Shown: positions 14,709 to 23,573, counted from the first letter of the stretch. The stretch is DNA of 64,000 nucleotides from Kineococcus gynurae (GCF_050871315.1 NZ_JBJLRE010000014.1), one strand, 5' to 3'. Made by a program: numbers and translations. Notes: generated by a model from the letters alone, not told the origin.

Positions 14709-16058
14709 GTGGACACCGGAAGCACCGCTTGGATCCTGGCCTCGTCGATGGCCGTCAGCCTCATGGTCCCCGGCCTCGCCCTGTTCTACGGGGGCATGAC
14801 CGCGGCCCGCAGCACGCTGAACATGATGATGATGGTCTTCGGCGCGGTCGCCGTGACCGGTGTCCTCTGGATCCTCTACGGCTACTCCGCGGTGTTCGGG
14901 AACTCCTACGGCGGCGTCGGGATCCTCGGCGACGTCACCGAGTACCTCGGCCTCGGCCAGCTGCTCGTGGAACAGCCCGACCTGACCCTGCCGCCCGCTC
15001 TCGTCGCGGCGTTCCAGGCCCTGTTCGCGGCCATCACCGTGGCCCTCGTCGCCGGGGCCGTCGCCGACCGCATGAAGTTCGGGGCGTGGATGGTGTTCGC
15101 CGGGTTCTGGGTGAGCCTGGTCTACCTCCCCGTGGCGCACTGGGTGTTCGCGTTCGACGCCGCCGACGGTTCGGTCGTCGGGGGCTGGATCGCCAACCGC
15201 CTGGGGGCCATCGACTTCGCCGGGGGCACCGCCGTCCACATCAACGCCGGGATCGCCGGGCTGGCCCTCGTGCTCGTGCTCGGCCGGCGCACGTCGTGGC
15301 CGCGTCCGTCCCGTCCGCACAACCTGCCCGCGACCGTCCTCGGCGCCGGGATCCTCTGGTTCGGCTGGTTCGGGTTCAACGGTGGTTCGGCCCTGGCCGC
15401 CGGCAACGCCGCCTCGGTCGTGTTCCTCAACACCTTCGGTGCCACCTGCGCCGCGCTGCTCGCCTGGCTCGTCGTGGAGAAGCTCCGCGACGGCCATGCC
15501 ACCACGCTGGGGGCCGCCTCCGGGGCCATCGCCGGGCTCGTCGCCATCACGCCCTCCTGCGGGGCCGTGTCGCCGGTCGGCGCGCTGCTCGTCGGTCTGG
15601 TGGCCGGTGCGGTGTGCCCGCTCGCCGTCGGTCTCAAGCACCGCTTCGGCTACGACGACGCCCTCGACGTCGTCGGCGTGCACCTGGTCGGCGGCGTGAT
15701 CGGCACCCTGCTGATCGGGCTGCTGGCCACCGACGCCGCGCCGAACGGACGCGCCGGGCTGTTCTACGGCGGCGGGTTCGGCCTGCTCGGGGTGCAGGCC
15801 GTCGCCGCGGGCGCGGTCATGGCCTACTCCTTCGTGGTGACGCTGCTGCTCGCCCTCGTGCTCAAGGCGGTCATGGGGCTGCGCGTCACCGAGGCGGCCG
15901 AGGTGCAGGGCGTCGACGTGGCCGTGCACGCCGAGAGCGCCTACGACCTCGCCGCGGGCAGCCCCGTCGGCGGTGGTTCCCTGCCGCACCCGATCGCGAC
16001 GGCCGCCCCCCGCCGGGGCAGCGCCTCGACCCCGGTCGTGGAGACCGTCCTGGACTGA
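14709..16058 (+). CDS. amt: Ammonium transporter Amt
   Basis: A 449-residue Amt/MEP/Rh channel: eleven predicted membrane segments, VPGLALFYGGMTAARSTLNMMM near the start, DFAGGTAVHINAGIAGLALVLVLG (first pore His), LWFGWFGFNGGSAL, and DDALDVVGVHLVGGVIGTL (second pore His). It would take up ammonium. The usual partner glnK (PII) is not adjacent, which is unusual for actinobacteria, where amtB-glnK-glnD is common. The GTG start follows GAGCAGGTACCC. Confidence 0.95.
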   Translation: MDTGSTAWILASSMAVSLMVPGLALFYGGMTAARSTLNMMMMVFGAVAVTGVLWILYGYSAVFGNSYGGVGILGDVTEYLGLGQLLVEQPDLTLPPALVAAFQALFAAITVALVAGAVADRMKFGAWMVFAGFWVSLVYLPVAHWVFAFDAADGSVVGGWIANRLGAIDFAGGTAVHINAGIAGLALVLVLGRRTSWPRPSRPHNLPATVLGAGILWFGWFGFNGGSALAAGNAASVVFLNTFGATCAALLAWLVVEKLRDGHATTLGAASGAIAGLVAITPSCGAVSPVGALLVGLVAGAVCPLAVGLKHRFGYDDALDVVGVHLVGGVIGTLLIGLLATDAAPNGRAGLFYGGGFGLLGVQAVAAGAVMAYSFVVTLLLALVLKAVMGLRVTEAAEVQGVDVAVHAESAYDLAAGSPVGGGSLPHPIATAAPRRGSASTPVVETVLD

Positions 16059-16138
16059 CCCCGGCGGGCGCGTCCGGCTGGGCGCGTCCCCTCGGCGCGT
16101 CCGTCCGGGCGCCACCCGGGAGCGGGCAGGATGGCTCC

Positions 16139-16681
16139 ATGAGCGACCTGACGCCGGGCGAACCCTGGGTGGAGCCGCAGCGCATCGAGCTCGACCCCGT
16201 GCCGTTGGCGGTCCTGCGGGCCGAGCGGGCCACCCTGGCCGACCTGCCCCGGCTGTTCGACACGGGCTACCGGCGCCTGGGGGCGCTGCCCGCGGCGGGG
16301 GTGGAGCTCGCCGGACCCGCCGTGGCCGTCTACCGCGGCGATCCCCAGGGCGTGTTCGACCTCGAGATCGGGTTCCCGCTGCAGGTCCCGCTCGAGCGGG
16401 CGCTGCCCGGCGCCGCGGGGGAGAGCGACGTGGTCGCCTCGGTGCTCCCGGCCGGTCCGGCCGTGGCGGTCTCGCACCTGGGCGGTTACGAGGGGCTGGG
16501 GGCGGCCTGGGTCCGGTTGCTGGAGAAGTCCGGGGCCGAACCCGCCGGGACTTTCGTCGAGGTCTACGTGAGCGACCCGTCGCAGCCCGGGACGCCGCGC
16601 ACCGACCTGCTGCTGCCGCTCGGCCGACCGGGCGGCGCGTCGCGGCCCGACGGGGGGACGAGGGTTCGTCCACCCGGGTGA
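16139..16681 (+). CDS. GyrI-like effector-binding domain protein
   Basis: A 180-residue stand-alone GyrI-like (SOUL/AraC effector-binding) domain: PVPLAVLRAERATLADLPRLFDTGYRRLG, GPAVAVYRGDPQGVFDLEIGFPL, LPAGPAVAVSHLGGYEGLGAAWVRLL and FVEVYVSDPSQ. Such domains bind small hydrophobic ligands or act as hydrolases or gyrase inhibitors. There is no DNA-binding domain. The ATG at 16139 is chosen at the conserved N-terminus. It ends about 70 bases before the iron-uptake operon and has no evident link to it. Confidence 0.82.
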   Translation: MSDLTPGEPWVEPQRIELDPVPLAVLRAERATLADLPRLFDTGYRRLGALPAAGVELAGPAVAVYRGDPQGVFDLEIGFPLQVPLERALPGAAGESDVVASVLPAGPAVAVSHLGGYEGLGAAWVRLLEKSGAEPAGTFVEVYVSDPSQPGTPRTDLLLPLGRPGGASRPDGGTRVRPPG

Positions 16682-16692
16682 TCAACCTCGGG

Positions 16693-16711
16693 TAAGGTCA
16701 GGCTTCGCTTC
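16693..16711 (+). promoter_or_regulatory. Iron-box-like site (DtxR/IdeR type)
   Basis: The left part TAAGGTCAGGCT matches 10 of 12 positions of the known DtxR/IdeR box half; the right half is degenerate (12 of 19 overall). It overlaps a TAAGGT -10 element 56 bases before the siderophore-binding protein gene, a sensible place for iron-dependent repression. Confidence 0.4.
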
Positions 16712-16753
16712 CCCGCGACCGGTGGGAGCTCCCCGACCGAGGAGACCTGTCCC

Positions 16754-17827
16754 GTGCGCGCGCCCCTCCGGCCCCTCCGGCCCCTGCGGTCGACCACCCT
16801 GCTGCCCGCGGCCGCCCTCGGGCTCGGCCTCGCTCTCGGTGGCTGCGGCGCCTCCGAACCCGTCCCCGCCGCGACCGCGACGCCGGCCGAGGCGGGGCAG
16901 GGCAGCACGCGGTACCCGCTCACCCTGGACAACTGCGGCCAGACGGTGACGTTCGACGCGGCCCCGCAGCGGGTGGTCTCCCTCGACCAGGGGTCCACCG
17001 AGATCCTGCTCTCCCTCGGGTTGGCCGACCGGGTGGTCGGGACGGCGTCCTGGACCGACCCGGTGCTCCCGGCGCTGGAGGCGGCGAACGCGGACGTGCC
17101 ACGCCTGGCCGACAACGCGCCCACCTACGAGGTCGTGCTGGACACCGACCCCGGGTTCGTCACCGCCTCCTTCGGGCGGCACTACAAGACCGGTGGGGTG
17201 GCCGAACGCGCCCGGTTCGCCGAGAGCGGGATCGAGTCCTACCTGTCGCCGACCGACTGCGACCACGGCGTGAGCATCAACGGGGGCGGGGGGAAGCGCT
17301 CCACACCCCTGACCATGGACGCCGTCTACGTCGAGATCCGCGAACTGGCCGAGATCTTCGACGTGCGCGACCGCGGTGAGCAGCTCGTCGCGGACCTGGA
17401 GCAGCGCCGTCAGGCGGCCCTGGCCACGATCGACGCCTCCGACCGCACGGTCGCGTTCTGGTTCGCCGACACGAAGACCCCCTACGTCGCCGGGGGGACG
17501 GGGGCCCCGCACGCCCTGGCCGTCGACGCCGGGGTGGAGAACGTCTTCGACGACCTGCGCGACGACTGGACGGCCGTCGGGTGGGAGACCGTGGTCGAGC
17601 GCGACCCGGAGTTCCTCGTCCTGGGCGACCTCGCCCGCGACCGGTTCCCCGGCGACCGGTTGGCCGACAAGGAGGAGTTCCTCCGCACCGACCCGCTGAC
17701 CGCCACGATGACCGCGGTGCGCGAGCAGCACTACGTCGCTCTGCACGGGGCGGAGATGAACCCGTCCATCCGGGCCGTCGACGGGTTGGAGAAACTCGCC
17801 GCGGGGTTGTCGACGACCGGGGCATGA
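16754..17827 (+). CDS. Iron-siderophore ABC transporter, binding lipoprotein
   Basis: A 357-residue FepB/FecB-like periplasmic-binding lipoprotein. The signal peptide ends in a lipobox (ALGGCG, Cys near residue 31). The mature part has VTFDAAPQRVVSLDQGSTEILLSLGLADRVVG, the typical start of the TroA/BtuF-like fold, and a central helix linker. It would capture ferric siderophore outside the membrane. Its TGA overlaps the permease ATG (ATGA), so the three genes form one operon. Confidence 0.92.
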   Translation: MRAPLRPLRPLRSTTLLPAAALGLGLALGGCGASEPVPAATATPAEAGQGSTRYPLTLDNCGQTVTFDAAPQRVVSLDQGSTEILLSLGLADRVVGTASWTDPVLPALEAANADVPRLADNAPTYEVVLDTDPGFVTASFGRHYKTGGVAERARFAESGIESYLSPTDCDHGVSINGGGGKRSTPLTMDAVYVEIRELAEIFDVRDRGEQLVADLEQRRQAALATIDASDRTVAFWFADTKTPYVAGGTGAPHALAVDAGVENVFDDLRDDWTAVGWETVVERDPEFLVLGDLARDRFPGDRLADKEEFLRTDPLTATMTAVREQHYVALHGAEMNPSIRAVDGLEKLAAGLSTTGA

Positions 17828-18924
17828 GCACCCTGCGATCCCTACCCGCCCGGGGGAACGGCCGGGCGGCCCCCCGTGCGCCCCGGCGGGGCCGGGCGCG
17901 CGCCGTCCTCGTGCCCGTGGCCGCCCTGGTGGTCCTCGTCGTCTCGGTGGTCGCGGCGACGACGCTGGGCCCGGCCGACGTCTCGGCGGTCAACGTGCGC
18001 GACGTCCTGACCAACCACCTCGGGTTCACCGACATCCCGGTGCGGGTCTCCGAGGACGCGATCGTCTGGAACGAGCGGTTGCCGCGCGCCCTGGTGGCGG
18101 CCTGCGTGGGCGCCGGCCTCGGGGTGTCGGGGGCGATCCTGCAGTCGTTGCTGCGCAACCCGTTGGCCGACCCGTTCGTGCTCGGGATCTCCTCGGGTGC
18201 CTCCACCGGGGCGGTGCTGGTCGGGTTCCTCGGGCTGGGGGCGGGGGTCCTGGGCCTGTCCGGGGGTGCTTTCCTGGGTGCCCTCGTGGCCTTCGGCACG
18301 GTGCTGCTGCTGGACCGGTTGGTCGGCGGGCACGGTGACCGGGTGATCCTCGCCGGGGTCGCGAGCACCCAGCTGTTCTCGGCCCTGACCTCCTTGGCGA
18401 TCTTCGCCTTCGCCGACTCCGACGAGAGCCGGGGCGTCCTGTTCTGGTTGCTCGGCTCGCTGGAGGGGGTGCGTTGGGACGACGTCGTGCTCTGCGCCGT
18501 GGCGGTGGTCCTGGCCCTGGCGGTCTGCCTGCTGCGGGCCCGCGAGCTGGACGCCTTCGCCTTCGGCGACGCCGTCGCCGCGACCCTGGGCATCGACGTC
18601 GCCCGGGTCCGGGCCCTGCTGCTCGTGGTGACCGCGCTGGTGACGGCCGTCCTGGTCAGTGTCGCCGGGGCGGTGGGTTTCGTCGGTCTGGTCCTGCCGC
18701 ACGCGGCGCGCTTCCTGGTCGGGCCCCTGCACACCCGGCTGCTGCCCACGACCGCCGCGCTCGGCGCGGTGTTCATGGTGTGGGTCGACGCCGGGTCCCG
18801 GGTCGCCTTCGCCCCGACCCCGCTGCCGGTCGGGGTGGGGACGGCGCTGGTCGGCGTCCCGGCGTTCGTCGCCCTGCTGCTGCGCGGCTCGGCCCGAAGC
18901 CGGTTCGCGAGGGGCACGGCATGA
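17824..18924 (+). CDS. FecCD-type siderophore ABC permease
   Basis: A 366-residue BtuC/FecCD permease: LPRALVAACVGAGLGVSGAILQ, NPLADPFVLGISSGASTGAV and GFVGLVLPHAARFLVG are the family landmarks, within about nine or ten membrane helices. It would carry iron-siderophore (or a related metallophore) through the membrane. Only one permease is encoded, so it probably forms a homodimer. The start overlaps the binding-protein stop, and the ATPase follows with another ATGA overlap. Confidence 0.94.
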   Translation: MSTLRSLPARGNGRAAPRAPRRGRARAVLVPVAALVVLVVSVVAATTLGPADVSAVNVRDVLTNHLGFTDIPVRVSEDAIVWNERLPRALVAACVGAGLGVSGAILQSLLRNPLADPFVLGISSGASTGAVLVGFLGLGAGVLGLSGGAFLGALVAFGTVLLLDRLVGGHGDRVILAGVASTQLFSALTSLAIFAFADSDESRGVLFWLLGSLEGVRWDDVVLCAVAVVLALAVCLLRARELDAFAFGDAVAATLGIDVARVRALLLVVTALVTAVLVSVAGAVGFVGLVLPHAARFLVGPLHTRLLPTTAALGAVFMVWVDAGSRVAFAPTPLPVGVGTALVGVPAFVALLLRGSARSRFARGTA

Positions 18925-19691
18925 CCCTGGACGCACGCACGGTCAGCTGGGACCGGGGCGGTCGCCTCGTGGTCGACGGGGTGAGCCTGGCCCCGGCGCC
19001 GGGGGAGACGGTGGGGCTGCTCGGCCCCAACGGGTCGGGCAAGTCCTCGCTGCTGCGGCTGCTGGACGGGGTCGTGCGGCCCACGGCCGGGGTCGTCGCC
19101 CTGGACGGCCGCGACCTGACCCGGGTGCCGCGCCGGGAGGTGGCCCGAGCCGTCGCCGTCGTCGGTCAGCACGCCGCCACCGAGGTCGACCTGACCGTGC
19201 GCGAGGTCGTCGAGCTCGGACGGCTCCCGCACCGGACCTCCTTCGGCGGCGACCGCGCGGCCGACGAGGCCGCGGTGGCCGAGGCGCTGGCCCGCACCGG
19301 ACTGACCGACAAGGCCGAGCAGCTGTGGCGCCGGTTGTCCGGCGGTGAGCAGCAGCGGGCCCACATCGCCCGGGCGCTGGCCCAGCAGCCGCGGGAGCTG
19401 CTCCTGGACGAACCGACCAACCACCTCGACATCCGCCACCAGCTCGACGTCCTGGACCTGGTCACGCGGCTCCCGGTGACCACCGTCGTCGCGCTGCACG
19501 ACCTGAACCTGGCCGCGATGTTCTGCGACACCGTGCTGGTCCTGCGGGCCGGGCGGGCGGTCGCGGCGGGGACCCCCGCCGCGGTCCTCACCCCCGAGCT
19601 CATCGCCGACGTCTACGGGGTCGCCGCCGAGGTCGGTCACGACGCCGAGGGTCGGCCGAGCATCCGTTACCGGGTGGGCGTGCGGGTCTGA
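18921..19691 (+). CDS. Siderophore ABC transporter ATPase (FepC-like)
   Basis: A 256-residue ABC ATPase with Walker A GPNGSGKSS, the Q-loop region VGQHA, signature RLSGGEQQRAHIARAL, Walker B LLLDEPTNHLD and H-loop VALHDLNLAA, closing with the FepC-like C-terminal segment. It powers the adjacent permease. Last gene of the operon; it converges on the lysR gene with 7 bases between stops. Confidence 0.94.
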   Translation: MTLDARTVSWDRGGRLVVDGVSLAPAPGETVGLLGPNGSGKSSLLRLLDGVVRPTAGVVALDGRDLTRVPRREVARAVAVVGQHAATEVDLTVREVVELGRLPHRTSFGGDRAADEAAVAEALARTGLTDKAEQLWRRLSGGEQQRAHIARALAQQPRELLLDEPTNHLDIRHQLDVLDLVTRLPVTTVVALHDLNLAAMFCDTVLVLRAGRAVAAGTPAAVLTPELIADVYGVAAEVGHDAEGRPSIRYRVGVRV

Positions 19692-19698
19692 GCGGGGC

Positions 19699-20595
19699 TC
19701 AGGGGGAGGGGCGCAGCGTGCTCGGCCCCCCGGCCAGCACCGCCGCCGCCAGCGCCCGCGAGGCGGGACGGTCGGCGGTGCGCGGGTTGGTGAGCAGCAC
19801 GAGGTCGATCGTGCCGAGCTCGGGCAACCGGTGCTTCTCACCGAGGGCCACGAGCTGCACCGGGACCAACGAGGCGGCCAGGCAGGAGATCCCGATCCCG
19901 GCCGCGACCGCGGCGATCAGTCCGTTCACCCCCCGGCACACGCAGGCCGAGCGGTAACCGAGGCCGGCCCGTCCCAGCGCGGTGTGCATGGCCTGGGCCG
20001 AGATCGACTCCTTGGGGTAGGCCGCCAGCGGGACCGGCTGCCCGAGGTCGAGGCGGGTGGTGGGCGTCCCCACCCAGACCAACCGTTCCCGTTTCACCAG
20101 CGTCCCCTCGCCGGACCCGCTGGGACGCTTGCCGATGAAGATGTCCAACCGGTCGTTGCCCAGGCGCCGGTGCAGCGTCCCGGACTGGTCCACCGTGAGT
20201 TCCAGGTCCACCCGCGGGTTCTCGGCCCGGAAGTCGCGCAGGATCTGCGGAAGCCGGGTCAGGGCCAGGTCGTCGGACATCCCGATCCGCAACCGCCCGA
20301 CGGGGCGGACCCCGGAGAAGTAGGCGCTCGCCTCGGCGTGCGCGGTGAGGATCGTCCGGGCGAACCCGATCATCGCCTCGCCGTCCGGGGTCAGGTCGAC
20401 GGTGTGCGTGTCCCGTTGCACGAGAACCCGTCCGACGCTGCTCTCGAGTTTCTTGAGGTGCTGGCTCACCGTCGACTGACGCACCCCGAGCCGCGCCGCG
20501 GCCTGGGTGAAGCTGTGGGTCTGGGCCAGGGTCAGGAACGTGCGCAGCTGGACCGGGTCGTAGCCGGCGCTCGCCACCGACGGGTCGACGGTCAT
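19699..20595 (-). CDS. LysR family transcriptional regulator
   Basis: A 298-residue LysR regulator: N-terminal winged helix LRTFLTLAQTHSFTQAAARLGVRQSTVSQHLKKLE, then a two-lobed effector domain from about residue 90. The start at 20595 is chosen because GGAGG lies 7 bases upstream; an ATG at 20658 is less likely. It is divergent from the MFS exporter gene, with the palindrome GCTATCG-N7-CGATAGC between them, so it probably controls both genes. The ligand may be the compound exported. Confidence 0.92.
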   Translation of the reverse strand: MTVDPSVASAGYDPVQLRTFLTLAQTHSFTQAAARLGVRQSTVSQHLKKLESSVGRVLVQRDTHTVDLTPDGEAMIGFARTILTAHAEASAYFSGVRPVGRLRIGMSDDLALTRLPQILRDFRAENPRVDLELTVDQSGTLHRRLGNDRLDIFIGKRPSGSGEGTLVKRERLVWVGTPTTRLDLGQPVPLAAYPKESISAQAMHTALGRAGLGYRSACVCRGVNGLIAAVAAGIGISCLAASLVPVQLVALGEKHRLPELGTIDLVLLTNPRTADRPASRALAAAVLAGGPSTLRPSP

Positions 20596-20619
20596 CCGGT
20601 TCCTCCCGCCTCGCTCCGG

Positions 20620-20640
20620 GCTATCGCGGAACACGATAGC
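20620..20640. promoter_or_regulatory. LysR operator palindrome
   Basis: A perfect 7-bp inverted repeat GCTATCG and CGATAGC around a 7-base centre, containing the T-N11-A core expected of LysR sites. A further CGATAG half-copy occurs at 20682-20687. It lies 25 bases upstream of the lysR start and about 80 bases before the MFS start. Confidence 0.7.
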
Positions 20641-20720
20641 TGATAAGTCGGTCATCACGTCGATGAGTTGCCCGGGACAACCGATAGTGGAAGGGCACCC
20701 CGCACCACGAGAGGACCCGT

Positions 20721-22034
20721 GTGACCCCGCCGGCCCCCGCCGAGACCCATCCCGACGCCCTCCCGCCCCTCCCCGCCACCGCCCCCCCGAGCCGCGGACC
20801 GCGACGCACCTTCGCCGCCCTGGAGGTCCCGAACTTCCGGACCTACGCCGTCGGGCAGGCGTTCGCCAACACCGGCGTCTGGCTGCAGAACATCGCCCTG
20901 GACTGGCTGGTGCTGCAGCTGACCGGCAGCGCCACCGCGGTCGGCATCACGATGGCCTGCCAGTTCCTGCCGATCATGCTGCTGGGGATGCACGGCGGCG
21001 CCCTCGCCGACCGCCTGCCCAAGCGCCGGGTCCTGATGCTCACCCAGGTGCTCAACGCCGGGTTGGCGGCGACACTGGCGGTCCTCACCCTCTCCGGGGC
21101 GATCACCCCGACCCTGATCTACCTCCTGGCCCTGGCCGCGGGGACGGTGCTGGCCCTGGACAACCCGACCCGGCAGGCGTTCGTCGGCGAGGTGGTCCCG
21201 GCCGAGCACCTGCGCAACGCGGTCGCGCTGAACGCCGCGGTGTTCCAGAGCACCCGGCTCGTCGGCCCCGCCCTGGCCGGGGTCCTCATCGCCACGGCCG
21301 GCACCGGGTACGCCTTCGCCATCAACGCGGTCCTCATGCTGGTCCCAGTGATCACGCTCTCGCTGATGCGGGTGGAGGAGCTGCTGCCCGCGGCCCGGGT
21401 GGAGCACGCCGAGCGCAAGGTGTCCGCGGCCCTGCGGCACATCGCCGAACGGCCCCACGTGGCCCGCACGATCGTCCTGGTCGGGGTGTTCGGCACGTTC
21501 GGTCTGAACTTCCCGGTGGTCCTCACCGCGATGGCGGCCGACACCTTCGGCGGGGACGCGAGCCTCTACGGCTTCTTCAACCTGGTGCTCGCCGTCGGGT
21601 CCATCCTCGGGGCGCTGCTGGCCGGGTCCCGGCAGCACACCCGGGTCCGGCTGATCCTCGCCCTGGCCGCGGTGTTCGGCCTGTCGCAGACGCTGGCCGC
21701 GTTCGCCCCCGGCGTCGCGTGGTTCTGCGTCGCCCTGCTGGTCATGGGGGTCAGCAACCTCGCCTTCCAGGCGATGGCGAACTCCTCGGTGCAGCTCTGG
21801 GTCGAACCCCCCTACCGCGGCCGGGTCATGGGCCTCTACATGCTGGTGTTCATGGGCGGGACCCCGATCGGCGCGCCGCTGGTCGGCTGGGCCGTCGAGG
21901 AGTTCGGCGTGCGGGCCGGGATGGCCGCGTGCGGCGCGATCCCGCTCGCCGTCGCCCTCGGTCTCGGCGTCGTCCTCACCGTCCGGGCCCTGCGCGACGC
22001 GCGTCCCGCGGCCCCGGAGCTCGTCGCGGCCTGA
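20721..22034 (+). CDS. MFS exporter (EntS/MFS_3-like)
   Basis: A 437-residue major facilitator protein with about 11-12 helices. Landmarks are NFRTYAVGQAFANTGVWLQNIALDWLVLQLTGS at helix 1, the loop GGALADRLPKRRVL between helices 2 and 3, and PTRQAFVGEVVP, all typical of the MFS_3 group that exports enterobactin and drugs. The GTG start follows GAGAGGA. Control by the divergent LysR is likely. Nearness to an iron-siderophore uptake operon suggests siderophore export, but a drug is equally possible. Confidence 0.9.
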   Translation: MTPPAPAETHPDALPPLPATAPPSRGPRRTFAALEVPNFRTYAVGQAFANTGVWLQNIALDWLVLQLTGSATAVGITMACQFLPIMLLGMHGGALADRLPKRRVLMLTQVLNAGLAATLAVLTLSGAITPTLIYLLALAAGTVLALDNPTRQAFVGEVVPAEHLRNAVALNAAVFQSTRLVGPALAGVLIATAGTGYAFAINAVLMLVPVITLSLMRVEELLPAARVEHAERKVSAALRHIAERPHVARTIVLVGVFGTFGLNFPVVLTAMAADTFGGDASLYGFFNLVLAVGSILGALLAGSRQHTRVRLILALAAVFGLSQTLAAFAPGVAWFCVALLVMGVSNLAFQAMANSSVQLWVEPPYRGRVMGLYMLVFMGGTPIGAPLVGWAVEEFGVRAGMAACGAIPLAVALGLGVVLTVRALRDARPAAPELVAA

Positions 22035-22046
22035 GCCGGGCCGGAC

Positions 22047-22394
22047 TCAGGGGGTGGGCGGAGAGACGCGTCGTGCCCAGGCGGCGGTACGAGGATCGTG
22101 GTTCCTGGTCATCCACCACTCCTCGAGGTTGGCGCGTAGGGTGAGGACGAAGGCGTCGTGCGCCATCCGGGGGTCGAGCATCGACGGGGACAGGGGCAGT
22201 CGCACCTGCCAGCGCTCCGTCGCGGCCGCCGGGTCCGCGGCGGCGCGGACGTGCAGCACGAGCAGCCCGGAGTCGACGTCCCCGCCCGGCAGGAGGTCCA
22301 GCCGCTCGACCGTGAGTCGATGACGGTCGCTCGGCACCAGCGGGCGACTCAGCTCGGTGGCGAGCGTGTCGGGATCGCAGGGGAGAGACGACAC
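22047..22394 (-). CDS. Hypothetical protein, 115 residues
   Basis: No family recognised. The protein is soluble and mixed alpha/beta, with a repeated leucine-rich hydrophobic pattern (DVDSGLLVLHVRAAAD, then ERWQVRLPLSPSMLDPRMAHDAFVLTLRANLEEWW). Codon use looks like a real gene. It converges on the MFS gene: the two stops lie within a small CTGAG/CTCAG inverted repeat. It is next to a frameshifted secreted-peptide gene of lower GC content, and the pair may be a recent arrival. Confidence 0.6.
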   Translation of the reverse strand: MSSLPCDPDTLATELSRPLVPSDRHRLTVERLDLLPGGDVDSGLLVLHVRAAADPAAATERWQVRLPLSPSMLDPRMAHDAFVLTLRANLEEWWMTRNHDPRTAAWARRVSPPTP

Positions 22395-22405
22395 GTTTCC
22401 CCCCG

Positions 22406-22677
22406 TCAGATGTTCTGGTAGACGGGGCAGTCGGTTCGGTAAGTCGAGGTGGCGGCGCTCTCGGTGATCGCCGGCTGAGCGGCCGTGGTCGACTCAGTTA
22501 CCTCGTAGGCCGTGATGATGCCCTGGGGGGAGACGCCAGAACCGTGAAGGGCGCCGCCGTTGTAGATCACCCGGAACAGCTCATGACAGGTGCCGAAGCC
22601 TGTGCGGCCGGGATGCCGGTCCAAAGGCTCAACAGGGTCACCGCAGCGCTCATCACGGTCAGCCGTCGGATACGCAT
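22406..22677 (-). pseudogene. Small secreted protein gene broken by a frameshift
   Basis: From the ATG at 22677 (AGAGAGG upstream) a clear signal peptide is encoded, MRIRRLTVMSAAVTLLSLW followed by TGIPAAQAS, but the frame stops after only 36 codons. The overlapping frame continues without a stop for 60 more codons with protein-like content (TCHELFRVIYNGGALHGSG ... STYRTDCPVYQNI) ending at 22406. Joining the frames near 22585-22620 would give a secreted protein of about 85-90 residues with two Cys that could pair. Either a true frameshift mutation or a sequencing error. Function unknown. Confidence 0.6.
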
Positions 22678-22793
22678 GTGCGCTGCCTCTCTGGAGGTCG
22701 ATGATTGCCCCGAAGCATCACATGTCGGTGCGGCGAGATCAACAACCCAATCTGATGCCCGCACAGGTGGCGAGCCGGGCACCGGTGCGGCGG

Positions 22794-23573
22794 CTACTGT
22801 CGGTGCTGCTGCAGCTGCGACTGGACGACCGAGCTCAGGTGCTGCAACTGGTTCGGGCCGAGCTGACGGACCTCGCCCTCCAGCCGCCGCACGACGTGCG
22901 GGTCCTCGAGCATGCGCTCGGAACTCTGCAGCAGCACCGTGCCGGCGCCGGTGAAGTCGTACTGCCGTTCCTCGCCCGAGCGGGTCCCGAACAGCGCCCC
23001 GCGGGCCGCGCCCAGGAAGTGCCCCATCCACCCGGCGTCGAAGTGCTGGGAGGGGGCGGGGCAGTCGGCCCAGCCGACCAGGGCCTCGGGGTCGACCCGG
23101 ACCGGGGGTTCCACGAAGATCACCGGGCCCGAGGAACTGGCCAGGAACTTGCCCGTCCCGATGAGGGTCAGGAACCCCGGGATGATCGACTCCTTCAGCT
23201 CCAGGGTCGCGTCGAAGGCCAGCAGGTTCGCGGCCCGGACGGTGAGGTTCCCCTCGTCGAGGTCGTAGGAGTTGATGTCGTACCCCCGGTCACCGAGGAT
23301 CACGTGCCCCTGGCCGTTGGCCACCACCCAGTCCCGGCTGTACAGCGGGGAGGAGAACCGGGAGGCGACCATGCCCGCGACCGAGGACGCGGTGAGCGGT
23401 TCGAACCGGATCGTCCCCCCGCCCGCGGCGTAGTAGGCGATCATCGACCCGGTCTGCATGAACAGCGGCCCGGTCAGCCGGACGCAGTAGGCGTAGGCGT
23501 TGTCGGGCAGGTTGTCGTGGTCGGGCAGGGTGCGCGGGTCCAGCGGCTGCGGCGGGTTGGCGGTGGCGTTCAT
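22794..23573 (-). CDS. AIM24 family protein (third of three)
   Basis: A 259-residue AIM24/TRAP-like beta-helix protein: VRLTGPLFMQTGSMIAYYAAGG, then VVANGQGHVILGDRGYDINSYDLDEGNLTVRAANLLAFD and the C-terminal GAGTVLLQSSERML. Bacterial members have no proven biochemical role; relatives include a mitochondrial membrane-organising protein. It is longer than its two neighbours, with an extra Gln-rich C-terminus. Eleven bases separate it from the second copy, so it is the last gene of the tandem operon. Confidence 0.88.
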   Translation of the reverse strand: MNATANPPQPLDPRTLPDHDNLPDNAYAYCVRLTGPLFMQTGSMIAYYAAGGGTIRFEPLTASSVAGMVASRFSSPLYSRDWVVANGQGHVILGDRGYDINSYDLDEGNLTVRAANLLAFDATLELKESIIPGFLTLIGTGKFLASSSGPVIFVEPPVRVDPEALVGWADCPAPSQHFDAGWMGHFLGAARGALFGTRSGEERQYDFTGAGTVLLQSSERMLEDPHVVRRLEGEVRQLGPNQLQHLSSVVQSQLQQHRQ

